Source of the DNA: an uncultured Bacilli bacterium
Lineage (GTDB): Bacteria; Bacillota_I; Bacilli_A; RF39; UBA660
Direction: 5' to 3'
NCBI GenBank assembly: GCA_944363675.1
Contig: CALVUT010000040.1
Coordinates: 1-38,626, forward strand
Length of the DNA stretch: 38,626 bases
The translations under genes and the position numbers were made by a program. Of the stretch, positions 1 through 7,177 are shown piece after piece. The notes under the pieces are model-generated. The model was not told the DNA's origin. It worked only from the letters and a program-made list of their open reading frames with translations, and did no database searches. The stretch's first letter is position 1; each line of letters begins with the position of its first letter.

Positions 1-2
1 CA

Positions 3-200
3 TTATATAGTGAAATCTCTTTGGCATTAAGTACATTAAGTAGAGATGAATTTACATACTTTTTAGATGTGTTGTATTTAAAAAAATCAGAAAATTATTT
101 GATTGATAAGATTCAGACTACGAGACATCTATTTAAGACTATTAAAGCAAGTTGCATTGTCAAGATGGCAATTGCTTTAAATGTTTCAGCATATAGCTAA
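3..200 (+). CDS. C-terminal end of an unrecognised protein (5' end outside window)
   Basis: This open frame enters from the left edge and ends at TAA (198-200), giving 65 residues that start LYSEISLALS. It is immediately followed by a strong terminator whose left arm overlaps the stop codon, which supports a real gene end. The last part (KASCIVKMAIALN) vaguely recalls the end of ArpU or sigma-70-like phage regulators, but that is a weak resemblance. No function is assigned. It is probably an ICE gene because the left junction of the element has not been reached. Confidence 0.55.
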   Translation, partial: LYSEISLALSTLSRDEFTYFLDVLYLKKSENYLIDKIQTTRHLFKTIKASCIVKMAIALNVSAYS

Positions 201-218
201 CATGTTATATGCTTTTTT
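188..218 (+). terminator. Rho-independent terminator
   Basis: AGCATATA (188-195) pairs with TATATGCT (206-213), and the inner GC/GT can add two pairs. A run of six T follows (213-218). It overlaps the stop codon of the partial gene at the left edge. Confidence 0.85.
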
Positions 219-240
219 ATGTAAAAGTTTAAGAAATATA

Positions 241-269
241 CTGACAAAATTTCAGAAAGATTATACAAT
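241..269 (+). promoter_or_regulatory. Sigma-A type promoter of the gene at 295
   Basis: CTGACA (241-246) and TACAAT (264-269) are separated by 17 bases. This sits between the upstream terminator and the ribosome binding site AAGAGG (281-286), so the gene at 295 probably starts a new transcript. Confidence 0.6.
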
Positions 270-294
270 ATAATCATGAAAAGAGGTTTGAGAT

Positions 295-1089
295 ATGAGC
301 AGAAAAGGTAAAATTATAATTTATGTTTCCATTGCAATTCTAATTGCATTGATTGGAATTGTTATTGGATATTTTTGTGTAAAGAATTTGGGGGATAATG
401 AAAATTCAAATCCAGTTGAATCACCTGTAGAAATAGATGAAGAAATAGAAATTAACGATCCAATCGAATCAAATGATGAAAGCGTACCAAATAATAATGA
501 TGACACTGGAAATGAATTGCTAGAACAAGAATCCTCTCAAAGTAATGAAAAAAATAATAGTGTTTCAAGTTCTAATTCAAATACAAATTCAAGTAATAAT
601 AGTGTTAATAATCAACCTCAAACATCTAATAATTCGAGTGCTAACACTGGTAATACTAATTCGAATAGTAGTAATAACCAAACCACTCAAGAAAATAATT
701 CTACTAGTGAAGAACAATTGATTACATGGGATAGTATTGATTTTTCTGCAGGAGTTTCTAGTTTGTCTTCAGAAGAGAAAAATTTTCTTTTAAGTTATGC
801 AAAACAACAAATATCAGATTTTGAATTAGATTTTTTGACTTTGTCTCAATGTGAAAATGCTGGAAAAGAATGGGAACAATATGGATGGATGTATAGCTGT
901 ATAGTAGTCAATACACCAAATCCAAATATTCAGTTAACATCTCTTACAATTGAAACAAAAGATATATTTTGCGATAATAATTGGACTGGAAGTCATGTAT
1001 ATGATTGGAAAAATGAAAAAATTGGAAATGTTGCTTATTTAAGAAAGATAGGTTATTCATGTACTAATATTTCAAGTGATATTTATTAA
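295..1089 (+). CDS. Membrane-anchored, Asn/Ser-rich surface protein of unknown function
   Basis: This 264-residue protein is not one I recognise. Residues about 6-30 form one hydrophobic segment after a basic MSRKGK start, so it is either a signal anchor or an uncleaved signal peptide. An acidic Glu/Asp/Pro stretch (about 35-80) and a long Ser/Asn/Thr linker (about 80-140) follow. The C-terminal 120 residues look folded and contain four Cys (in SQCEN, YSCIV, IFCDN, YSCTN), possibly two disulfides. The layout suggests an outward-facing domain held away from the membrane by a flexible stalk. The start ATG has AAGAGG eight bases upstream and its own promoter. A terminator follows immediately, before the SpaA gene. 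A role in mating contact or surface display is inference only. Confidence 0.75.
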   Translation: MSRKGKIIIYVSIAILIALIGIVIGYFCVKNLGDNENSNPVESPVEIDEEIEINDPIESNDESVPNNNDDTGNELLEQESSQSNEKNNSVSSSNSNTNSSNNSVNNQPQTSNNSSANTGNTNSNSSNNQTTQENNSTSEEQLITWDSIDFSAGVSSLSSEEKNFLLSYAKQQISDFELDFLTLSQCENAGKEWEQYGWMYSCIVVNTPNPNIQLTSLTIETKDIFCDNNWTGSHVYDWKNEKIGNVAYLRKIGYSCTNISSDIY

Positions 1090-1117
1090 AAGCTATTGAT
1101 TTATAGCTTTTTTATTT
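1089..1117 (+). terminator. Rho-independent terminator between two surface-protein genes
   Basis: AAAGCTAT (1089-1096) pairs with ATAGCTTT (1103-1110) around a six-base loop, followed by TTTTTTATTTT. It sits directly before the ribosome binding site of the adhesin gene (1119-1126). No room is left for a separate promoter between them, so the downstream gene may depend on read-through or on a promoter inside the upstream gene. Confidence 0.8.
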
Positions 1118-1131
1118 TAGGAGGTGAAATA

Positions 1132-4100
1132 ATGAAGAAAAATTTAAAAGGACTATTACTAGTTCTTTTTTTGATGCTGGGAATTAGCATAGAAAGTAAA
1201 GAAATAAATGCTCAAACAGTAACGGATTCCTTTAATAGAACTTTTATCGGGACATATCATTATGTTTTTGATGATGGAAAATTTGGGGATTTTGAATTGT
1301 TTACTAGAAATTCTGATGGAAGTCGAGCATATTGTATTCAGCCAGGCACATCGTTTAAAGGTGGAAATTACATTGGATACACTAATTTAACTAATGATCA
1401 AAAAGCAAGTTATGTTGGTTTAACAAGCAATCAGCTACGAGAAGTTTCACTGATTGCTCAGTTTGGTTATGGATATATTGGGCATAATACAAATGAATGG
1501 TATGTTGCAACGCAAGCACTTATTTGGTCAAAACTTGGAAAAAGTTATCAATTTACCAGTCGTAATTCGGCTGCAAATCCATGGGCTTATGTCATCGCTA
1601 CTCCAACTACAATTCAAGCTAAAATGAATGAGATTGAAAGCCTCGTTGCAAATTATAAAAGGACGCCTGCGTTTAATGCGACTTATGCAACTATAAATGT
1701 AGGCGACAGTTATTCATTTGTGGATTATGCTGGCCTTTTAAGTAATTATCAAGTATCTTCATGTGTTAATTGTAATGCTTCTATATCTGGAAATAACTTA
1801 GTTGTAACTCCTACATCAATTGAAAGTGGGACAATTACATTAGAAAGTAAACGAGGAACATGGACGGAGGAATTTATTGTTTATTCGAGTCCAACAAGTC
1901 AAAATATTATGGTTCCTGGAATAGTAGATCCTCTCAAAGTTAATTTGAGTTTTGATGTTGTAGCTGGAGAATTACAATTAAAAAAATATGATGCAGAAAC
2001 AAAAACTTGCGATAAATATTTAAAAAATACTATATATAAATTATATAAAAATGACGGAACTTATATTCAAGATTTAATTATCGATGAGAATTGTTCTGCT
2101 TCTGCAAAAAATTTAGCTTTGGGAAGTTATTATGTTCAAGAGTATAGCGTTAATGGTAATTTTGAATTGGATTCAACAAAGCATTTTTTTGATATAACCA
2201 AATCACAAACTAAAAAAGAGTTAATTGTTTATGATAGTCCTTTCCTCGGTCAAGTGGAAATATATAAATTTGATTCTATTACAAACTCATGTGTTTCGTC
2301 TGGTTCAGCAAGTTTAAAAGGTACAGTATATGGAATATATAAAAGTGATGGAACTTTAATATCTCAATTAGTTATTGATGAAAATTGTTATGCAAAATCA
2401 GAAAAAAATTTGAGAACAGGAGATTATTATATTCAAGAGATAAAATCTGGAACTGGATATAAAATAGATAATAAAAAATATGATTTCTCTATTACACCAG
2501 AAAATTATAAAAAAGTCTTTACGTTTCAGTTAAAAGATATTCCCTATACGACGTTTCTGACTATAAATAAAACTTATCTCAGCCAGAATGGAGTTCAGGC
2601 AGAAGTGGGTGCAACTTTTGAAGTTTGGAGCACTACCAAAAATAAAAAAGTTGCAACTCTTGTAATAGATAAATCAGCAACGGCAAGTATTCTTTTGCCA
2701 TACGATAAATATATTATTAAACAAGTGTCGGGGAAAGAAGGATATAAGCTTGCAAATGACATTGATTTTTCTGTGAATGAAGAGACAGAACCTGAAACTT
2801 ACATAACTTTGACTAATGAACCTTACAGTGCGAAAATTAAAGTGGAAAAAGTTGATACTAATAATAATAAAATTGCATTGGCAGGAATTAAATTTAAAAT
2901 TTATGATATAGATAATGGAAAATATGTTTGTCAAAACATTACTTATCCTAATGTTGAAGAGATCTGTGTGTTTGAAACTGATATGAACGGGGAATTTATA
3001 ACTCCTGATATTTTATATCCTGGTCATTATCGCCTAGAAGAGGTTGACCAAAGTATATATGGTTATCTTTGGAATCAAAATGGTTTAGAATTTACAATTG
3101 ATGAAAATTCTAATTTTATCGAGGATAAAGATTTAGGTACATTAGTTGTTTTAACTTTTGAAAATCAAGAAGTATTTGGGGAAATTCAAATTCATAAAGT
3201 TGGTGAGGAATTAGTTATTGAAAACAATTCTTATTACTATCAAGAAACTAATCTAGCAGATGTGGTTTTTGAATTATATGATGAAAACGGTAATTTGATT
3301 CAAAAAATTAAAACGGACGAAAATGGTCTTGGAACGTTTAAAAATTTAAAATTAGGAAAATACATTTTAAAGGAAGTGTCAACGAGAGATGGATATGTAT
3401 TGTCAAATGAAGAATATGAAATTGTTTTAGAATATCAGGATCAATATACACCAATTGTTTACAAAACCTTTGAGCTAAAAAACTATTTAAAAAAAGGTAC
3501 ACTAGAATTTACGAAAACTGATTTAGTTGATGATGAACCATTGCCTAACACAACCATTAAAATTTACGATGAAAGTACAAACGTTCTGATTTTTGAAGGA
3601 AAAACTGATAAGGATGGAAAGATTATAATTTCTAATTTGTATGTTGGCAATTTCAGAATTGAAGAAAGTAATGCTCCAGCAGGATATATTTTAAATGATG
3701 AACCCATGTATTTTAGTATCAAAGAAAATGGTAAGATAGAAAAAGTTAATATGACTAACGAAAAAATTAAGGGAATACTAAAACTATTAAAAACTGACGA
3801 ATTAGGTAATCCATTATCAGGAGTAAAAATAAATATATATAAAGAAGATGGCAGTTTATATGGAACATTTATTACAAATGAAGAAGGACTTATAACTATT
3901 GAAAATATAGAATACGGAAATTATGAAATAAAAGAAATCAAAACCTTAGATGGTTACGAAATTAGCTCAGAAAGTCTATATTTTTCAATCGATTCTCAAG
4001 ATGAATTTGTCGAGTTATCATTGGTAAATAAAAAATTACCTCAAACAGGAAAGTATGATTATTCTAAGATTTTAGGTTGTACATTTTTATTTGCAGGAGG

Positions 4101-4152
4101 ATTATTGACTATAGCTTATATTAAGAAGCAAAAAAAGAAGGAGGGAAAATAA
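1132..4152 (+). CDS. LPXTG-anchored SpaA-type adhesin with thioester (TQXA) domain and CnaB repeats
   Basis: Surface adhesin of 1006 residues. The start is ATG 1132, with AGGAGGTG just upstream. Residues 1-27 are a signal peptide (hydrophobic core, likely cleavage after INA). The next domain has Cys68 in AYCIQPG and Gln128 in ATQALIW. This pair fits a thioester domain (TQXA family), whose internal Cys-Gln bond can bind host or partner proteins covalently. Seven CnaB/SpaA-like repeats of about 80-95 residues follow, each starting with a LKK/TKTD-type lysine strand and carrying a YxxxE motif (for example YYVQEY, YIIKQV, YEIKEI), as in isopeptide-forming pilin domains. The C-terminus has LPQTG, a hydrophobic helix and a basic tail, the sorting signal for a sortase; one is encoded at 18075. 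It lies two bases from the ssDNA-binding gene, so it belongs to the ICE operon. Adhesion to recipient or host cells is inferred. Confidence 0.9.
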   Translation: MKKNLKGLLLVLFLMLGISIESKEINAQTVTDSFNRTFIGTYHYVFDDGKFGDFELFTRNSDGSRAYCIQPGTSFKGGNYIGYTNLTNDQKASYVGLTSNQLREVSLIAQFGYGYIGHNTNEWYVATQALIWSKLGKSYQFTSRNSAANPWAYVIATPTTIQAKMNEIESLVANYKRTPAFNATYATINVGDSYSFVDYAGLLSNYQVSSCVNCNASISGNNLVVTPTSIESGTITLESKRGTWTEEFIVYSSPTSQNIMVPGIVDPLKVNLSFDVVAGELQLKKYDAETKTCDKYLKNTIYKLYKNDGTYIQDLIIDENCSASAKNLALGSYYVQEYSVNGNFELDSTKHFFDITKSQTKKELIVYDSPFLGQVEIYKFDSITNSCVSSGSASLKGTVYGIYKSDGTLISQLVIDENCYAKSEKNLRTGDYYIQEIKSGTGYKIDNKKYDFSITPENYKKVFTFQLKDIPYTTFLTINKTYLSQNGVQAEVGATFEVWSTTKNKKVATLVIDKSATASILLPYDKYIIKQVSGKEGYKLANDIDFSVNEETEPETYITLTNEPYSAKIKVEKVDTNNNKIALAGIKFKIYDIDNGKYVCQNITYPNVEEICVFETDMNGEFITPDILYPGHYRLEEVDQSIYGYLWNQNGLEFTIDENSNFIEDKDLGTLVVLTFENQEVFGEIQIHKVGEELVIENNSYYYQETNLADVVFELYDENGNLIQKIKTDENGLGTFKNLKLGKYILKEVSTRDGYVLSNEEYEIVLEYQDQYTPIVYKTFELKNYLKKGTLEFTKTDLVDDEPLPNTTIKIYDESTNVLIFEGKTDKDGKIIISNLYVGNFRIEESNAPAGYILNDEPMYFSIKENGKIEKVNMTNEKIKGILKLLKTDELGNPLSGVKINIYKEDGSLYGTFITNEEGLITIENIEYGNYEIKEIKTLDGYEISSESLYFSIDSQDEFVELSLVNKKLPQTGKYDYSKILGCTFLFAGGLLTIAYIKKQKKKEGK

Positions 4153-4153
4153 T

Positions 4154-4516
4154 ATGGAGCAACAAAACAACTATAAAAATAGTATAGAAATTACAGGAAA
4201 TATTGCTTCTATGTCAGAAGTTAAAGAAAAATCAAATGGTAAAAATTTTATGTATATGAATATTGCTCAAAATAGTCGTGATGGGCGAGCAAGTTTTTAT
4301 CCGATTTATTTAGATGGAAATATTTTAGAAAATGTTTTGAAAGAAGATTTACAAGTTGGAAATAAAATCACTGTTGTTGGAAAATTAGATTCATATCAAA
4401 AAGATGGAAAACAAACTTTGCAAATTCGGCCTTTTGAAATTCAAAAAATCGAAAAACAAATTGTTCAAGAAAATACTAGAGTAATTTCTAGCAATTCAAA
4501 AGAAATGGATATGTAA
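4154..4516 (+). CDS. Single-stranded DNA-binding (OB-fold) protein, ICE-encoded
   Basis: This 120-residue protein resembles SSB or single-stranded DNA-binding proteins of conjugative elements. It has a beta-strand start (IEITGNIASMSEV), a strand rich in aromatic and Met residues (KNFMYMNIAQNS), then VGNKITVVGKLDSYQKDGKQTLQIRPFEI, written here as two strands of an OB fold. It is shorter than housekeeping SSB and lacks the acidic C-terminal tip. It starts two bases after the adhesin stop, with GAAGGAGGG inside the adhesin's last codons, so translation is probably coupled. The likely role is to protect transferred single strands. Confidence 0.75.
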   Translation: MEQQNNYKNSIEITGNIASMSEVKEKSNGKNFMYMNIAQNSRDGRASFYPIYLDGNILENVLKEDLQVGNKITVVGKLDSYQKDGKQTLQIRPFEIQKIEKQIVQENTRVISSNSKEMDM

Positions 4517-4522
4517 GTTCGT

Positions 4523-5011
4523 ATGCTTTATTTTATTACAGAGTACAAAAATCAGGAAGCAAGAGATACTTTGCGTGATTTAGGATTATATTGTTATTCT
4601 TTGCGAAGTTCAGAAGATGATTGGCAAGAAATTTCTACAATTGAAAATTTAGTGTTAGTCAATCGATATGGCAGTATTATAACAAACGAGGAAATCATTT
4701 TAGGGGAGCAATATCCACAAGATTTCCTCGATTTTTCTCTATTTTCTCTTAAAAACACAAAGGTGAATTCTATAAGTGATTTATTAGAAAATCTAGAAGA
4801 ACTAGGGAATTTGGATTTATCGAGTGATGAGAAAATTATGCAAGAATTACAAAACTTCAAAAATGTAGATTTGAAAAAGGTTCAAAGTTTAAATTATAAC
4901 GAAAAATTAAATTTTATTATCGAAAAATATAAAAAAGATTTCAATACGTATTTAATTTCCAACGGCAATCATATTTATCAGCAATTATTTTTTGACAATT
5001 CAATGGTATAA
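4523..5011 (+). CDS. LPD28-like small protein of conjugative elements
   Basis: A 162-residue soluble protein. Its first 70 residues carry the pattern LYCYSLRSSEDDW, then STIENLVLVNRYG and SIITNEE. This matches what I recall of the LPD28 domain (large polyvalent protein associated), common next to T4SS genes in Tn1549-like elements. The rest is Lys/Glu/Leu-rich and probably helical. It begins six bases after the SSB stop without a clear Shine-Dalgarno site, which suggests coupling. The molecular function of this domain is not established to my knowledge. Confidence 0.6.
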   Translation: MLYFITEYKNQEARDTLRDLGLYCYSLRSSEDDWQEISTIENLVLVNRYGSIITNEEIILGEQYPQDFLDFSLFSLKNTKVNSISDLLENLEELGNLDLSSDEKIMQELQNFKNVDLKKVQSLNYNEKLNFIIEKYKKDFNTYLISNGNHIYQQLFFDNSMV

Positions 5012-5108
5012 AAAGGAATAAAAAGGTGTAATACAAATAATTTTAAGAGTGATAATTATGCACCAATAATTTTATGTGATTATTTTTTATCTTAAAGGGG
5101 GGTTGAAG

Positions 5109-5411
5109 ATGAAAAATTTGTTTTTACTAGCAGAAGCTACGCAGCAGAGTGGTATTCAAAAACTTGAAGGTGGAACATACGATATTAACTCTATTATAGA
5201 AGTAATTGGTACACTGACTGATTGGGTTACAAGAATAGGTATTGCTGCTGCAGGCTTGTCTCTAGTTATTGGATTTGTAATGTATTCAGTAGTAGATGTT
5301 GAAAAAAAGGCTCAAGTAAAGCATGGAATTATTTTGACACTACTAGGAATTGCAGGTATTATAACTGCGTTGTCTCTTGTAAATCTAATAATCGAATCGT
5401 TTACAATATAG
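5109..5411 (+). CDS. VirB2/TrbC-like two-helix T4SS protein (Maff2-type)
   Basis: A small 100-residue membrane protein. ATG 5109 is preferred because a G6 ribosome binding site (5097-5102) lies seven bases upstream. The N-terminal half is short and polar. Two hydrophobic helices follow (about residues 40-65 and 75-98), joined by a charged turn (VDVEKKAQVKHG). This is the layout of VirB2 pilins and of the Maff2-type proteins found at this position in Tn1549-like elements. It sits nine bases before the VirB6-like gene. The pilin-like role is inferred from layout and position. Confidence 0.7.
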   Translation: MKNLFLLAEATQQSGIQKLEGGTYDINSIIEVIGTLTDWVTRIGIAAAGLSLVIGFVMYSVVDVEKKAQVKHGIILTLLGIAGIITALSLVNLIIESFTI

Positions 5412-5420
5412 GAGTGGTTT

Positions 5421-6845
5421 ATGATATTAAAAGCGTTAGATTTATTAAGAGAGCTTGGATGGGGATTTATAAGTCTCATATTTAATTTGATAGACGCAAT
5501 TTATGAAATCATCTCAAAAATAAATGAATTAGATATAGTTGGAACTATGGCAAATAATACAATATTTTCAAATTTTTATACTAATATTATTGTAATAGCA
5601 ATAAGTGTATTTGGATTATTTACTATTTGGCAATTTGCTAAAAAAGCAATAGATCCAGAAGAAGGGCCAAATTTTACACAGATTGTAAAAGAAGTAATAA
5701 AATGTGGAATTCTAATATTAGTGTCCACATTTTTATTTGTTCAAGTTTCAACTTTTTCAATTCAGTTATCGGGGTTTGTAGGTACAATGATAAAATCAGA
5801 TAATAACACAACACTTGGAAGTGAACTTCTAATAAATTATATAGATTATTCTAATGGTTATAAATCGAGTGATAAGTTTGAAAATGATGATTATCAAACA
5901 TCGATTAGAAATGGAACTTTTACGGCTTATCAAGGTTATAACGACAAATACGTTGTAAAAGATCGTTGGATTCGTTCTGATGAAAGAGATTACAAATATT
6001 CTATTCAGTGGATTTTAGCTATTTTGTGTGGAGGCTTTTTTCTGTATGCTTTAATATTTTCAGCTGTTATGTTAGCAAAAAGGCAAATAGAATTTTTAGT
6101 TTTATTTGTTATTTCGCCCATAGTGTATGCTACTAGTATTTGTAATAAGCAAAGAAGAAACACATTGATTGAACAGTTAGTTTCTTTAACTTTACAATCA
6201 GCAATGATTATACTAATTATTAACTTAATTGCATTAGTTGCAATTCAAATAAATAGTACTCAGTTTTTTGATAATGACTTTCAAGATATGGCAACACGTT
6301 CCATATTATATCTTGGGTGTGCAATCCTGTTGCTAACAGGAAGTAATAGTATTAGCCAGTTTATTGGAAGTAATATCGGAGCTAGCGCTGGAAGAGAACA
6401 ATTAATGTCCCTTATGGGTTTTGGAAGAATTGCTGGTGGTGCAGGAAAAGCCACTGGAGCCACTGCTTTTGGAACTGGTATGATTTTAGGAGGGGTAGCT
6501 GTAAAAGGTGGAAATTATTTGGCACAGAAAACAGGAGTCGCAGGTAAGGTAGGTAGAGGTGCAAATAATTTATTACAGCAAACAGGTTTAGGGATTGCTA
6601 GCTTTGGAAATAGTTTCGAAAGTAATAATCATAATCCTCTTTCACATGGAGTCCAAAGTGTAGGTAACACGATACGTTCTTATGGATTAAATATAGCATC
6701 ATCAGCTATGAAACGTAATGCAAATAATGAGGGTATTGGTTTAAGCAGAAAAATATCTTCTGGTACTAGTTCAATGATGAAAGGTGGATTAGGTATGATA
6801 AATCCAATTCGTAGAACTCCTACTATTAGATCAAGAAAAAAATAA
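5421..6845 (+). CDS. VirB6/TrbL-like polytopic T4SS channel protein
   Basis: A 474-residue integral membrane protein. There are several hydrophobic segments in the first 320 residues, for example around IIVIAISVFGLFTIW, CGILILVSTFLFVQV, ILAILCGGFFLYALIF and SAMIILIINLIALVAI. A Gly/Ala/Ser-rich basic tail (about 325-474) follows. This is typical of VirB6/TrbL (CD0411-like) proteins of Gram-positive ICEs, which form the inner-membrane part of the DNA channel. A loop of about 65 polar residues (about 125-190) faces one side. AGGAGTG precedes ATG 5421. PrgI and VirB4 follow directly, so the order is the standard one. Confidence 0.8.
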   Translation: MILKALDLLRELGWGFISLIFNLIDAIYEIISKINELDIVGTMANNTIFSNFYTNIIVIAISVFGLFTIWQFAKKAIDPEEGPNFTQIVKEVIKCGILILVSTFLFVQVSTFSIQLSGFVGTMIKSDNNTTLGSELLINYIDYSNGYKSSDKFENDDYQTSIRNGTFTAYQGYNDKYVVKDRWIRSDERDYKYSIQWILAILCGGFFLYALIFSAVMLAKRQIEFLVLFVISPIVYATSICNKQRRNTLIEQLVSLTLQSAMIILIINLIALVAIQINSTQFFDNDFQDMATRSILYLGCAILLLTGSNSISQFIGSNIGASAGREQLMSLMGFGRIAGGAGKATGATAFGTGMILGGVAVKGGNYLAQKTGVAGKVGRGANNLLQQTGLGIASFGNSFESNNHNPLSHGVQSVGNTIRSYGLNIASSAMKRNANNEGIGLSRKISSGTSSMMKGGLGMINPIRRTPTIRSRKK

Positions 6846-6871
6846 AAAAATGAAATAAGGAGTGTGATATT

Positions 6872-7177
6872 ATGTACATTACAGTAGCAAGTATTAAAAA
6901 AAATCTAGGGTTTAAAGGATTAGAAATTAATGATTTAATTATAGGCATTCCTGTTTTATTTTTCTTTTTATTGCTATTTTGTTTTACACCATATAAGTTA
7001 GCCAGTATTGTCTTTGCAATAACGGGGGGATTTCTTCTTATTCCGATCCAAGTAAGTCAAAAAAATCGAATGTATAAAATCTTATTTTTAATCATTAGTT
7101 TTTTAGTCTCAACTAAAGAATTTACTTATTATACAAAAGGTAAGGAAGTGATGATATTTGAAAAAAACAAAAGGTGA
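6872..7177 (+). CDS. PrgI-family T4SS membrane protein
   Basis: A 101-residue protein with two adjacent hydrophobic segments (about 25-43 and 47-63) and a basic C-terminal part. AAGGAG precedes the ATG. PrgI-family proteins sit just before VirB4 in many Gram-positive ICEs and are thought to be part of the mating channel at the membrane. Here the gene's 3' end overlaps the start of the VirB4 gene by 20 bases, so they are probably co-translated. Confidence 0.75.
   Translation: MYITVASIKKNLGFKGLEINDLIIGIPVLFFFLLLFCFTPYKLASIVFAITGGFLLIPIQVSQKNRMYKILFLIISFLVSTKEFTYYTKGKEVMIFEKNKR

Noticed and set aside
540-720. Repetitive AAT/AGT-rich stretch that could look like a tandem repeat array
   Set aside because: It is a low-complexity Asn/Ser coding linker without regular period; no direct repeats with spacers, so it is not a CRISPR array.
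5012-5100. AT-rich dyad symmetries before the VirB2-like gene
   Set aside because: The AATTAT/ATAATT pairing is short and purely A/T; it does not stand out in this DNA.
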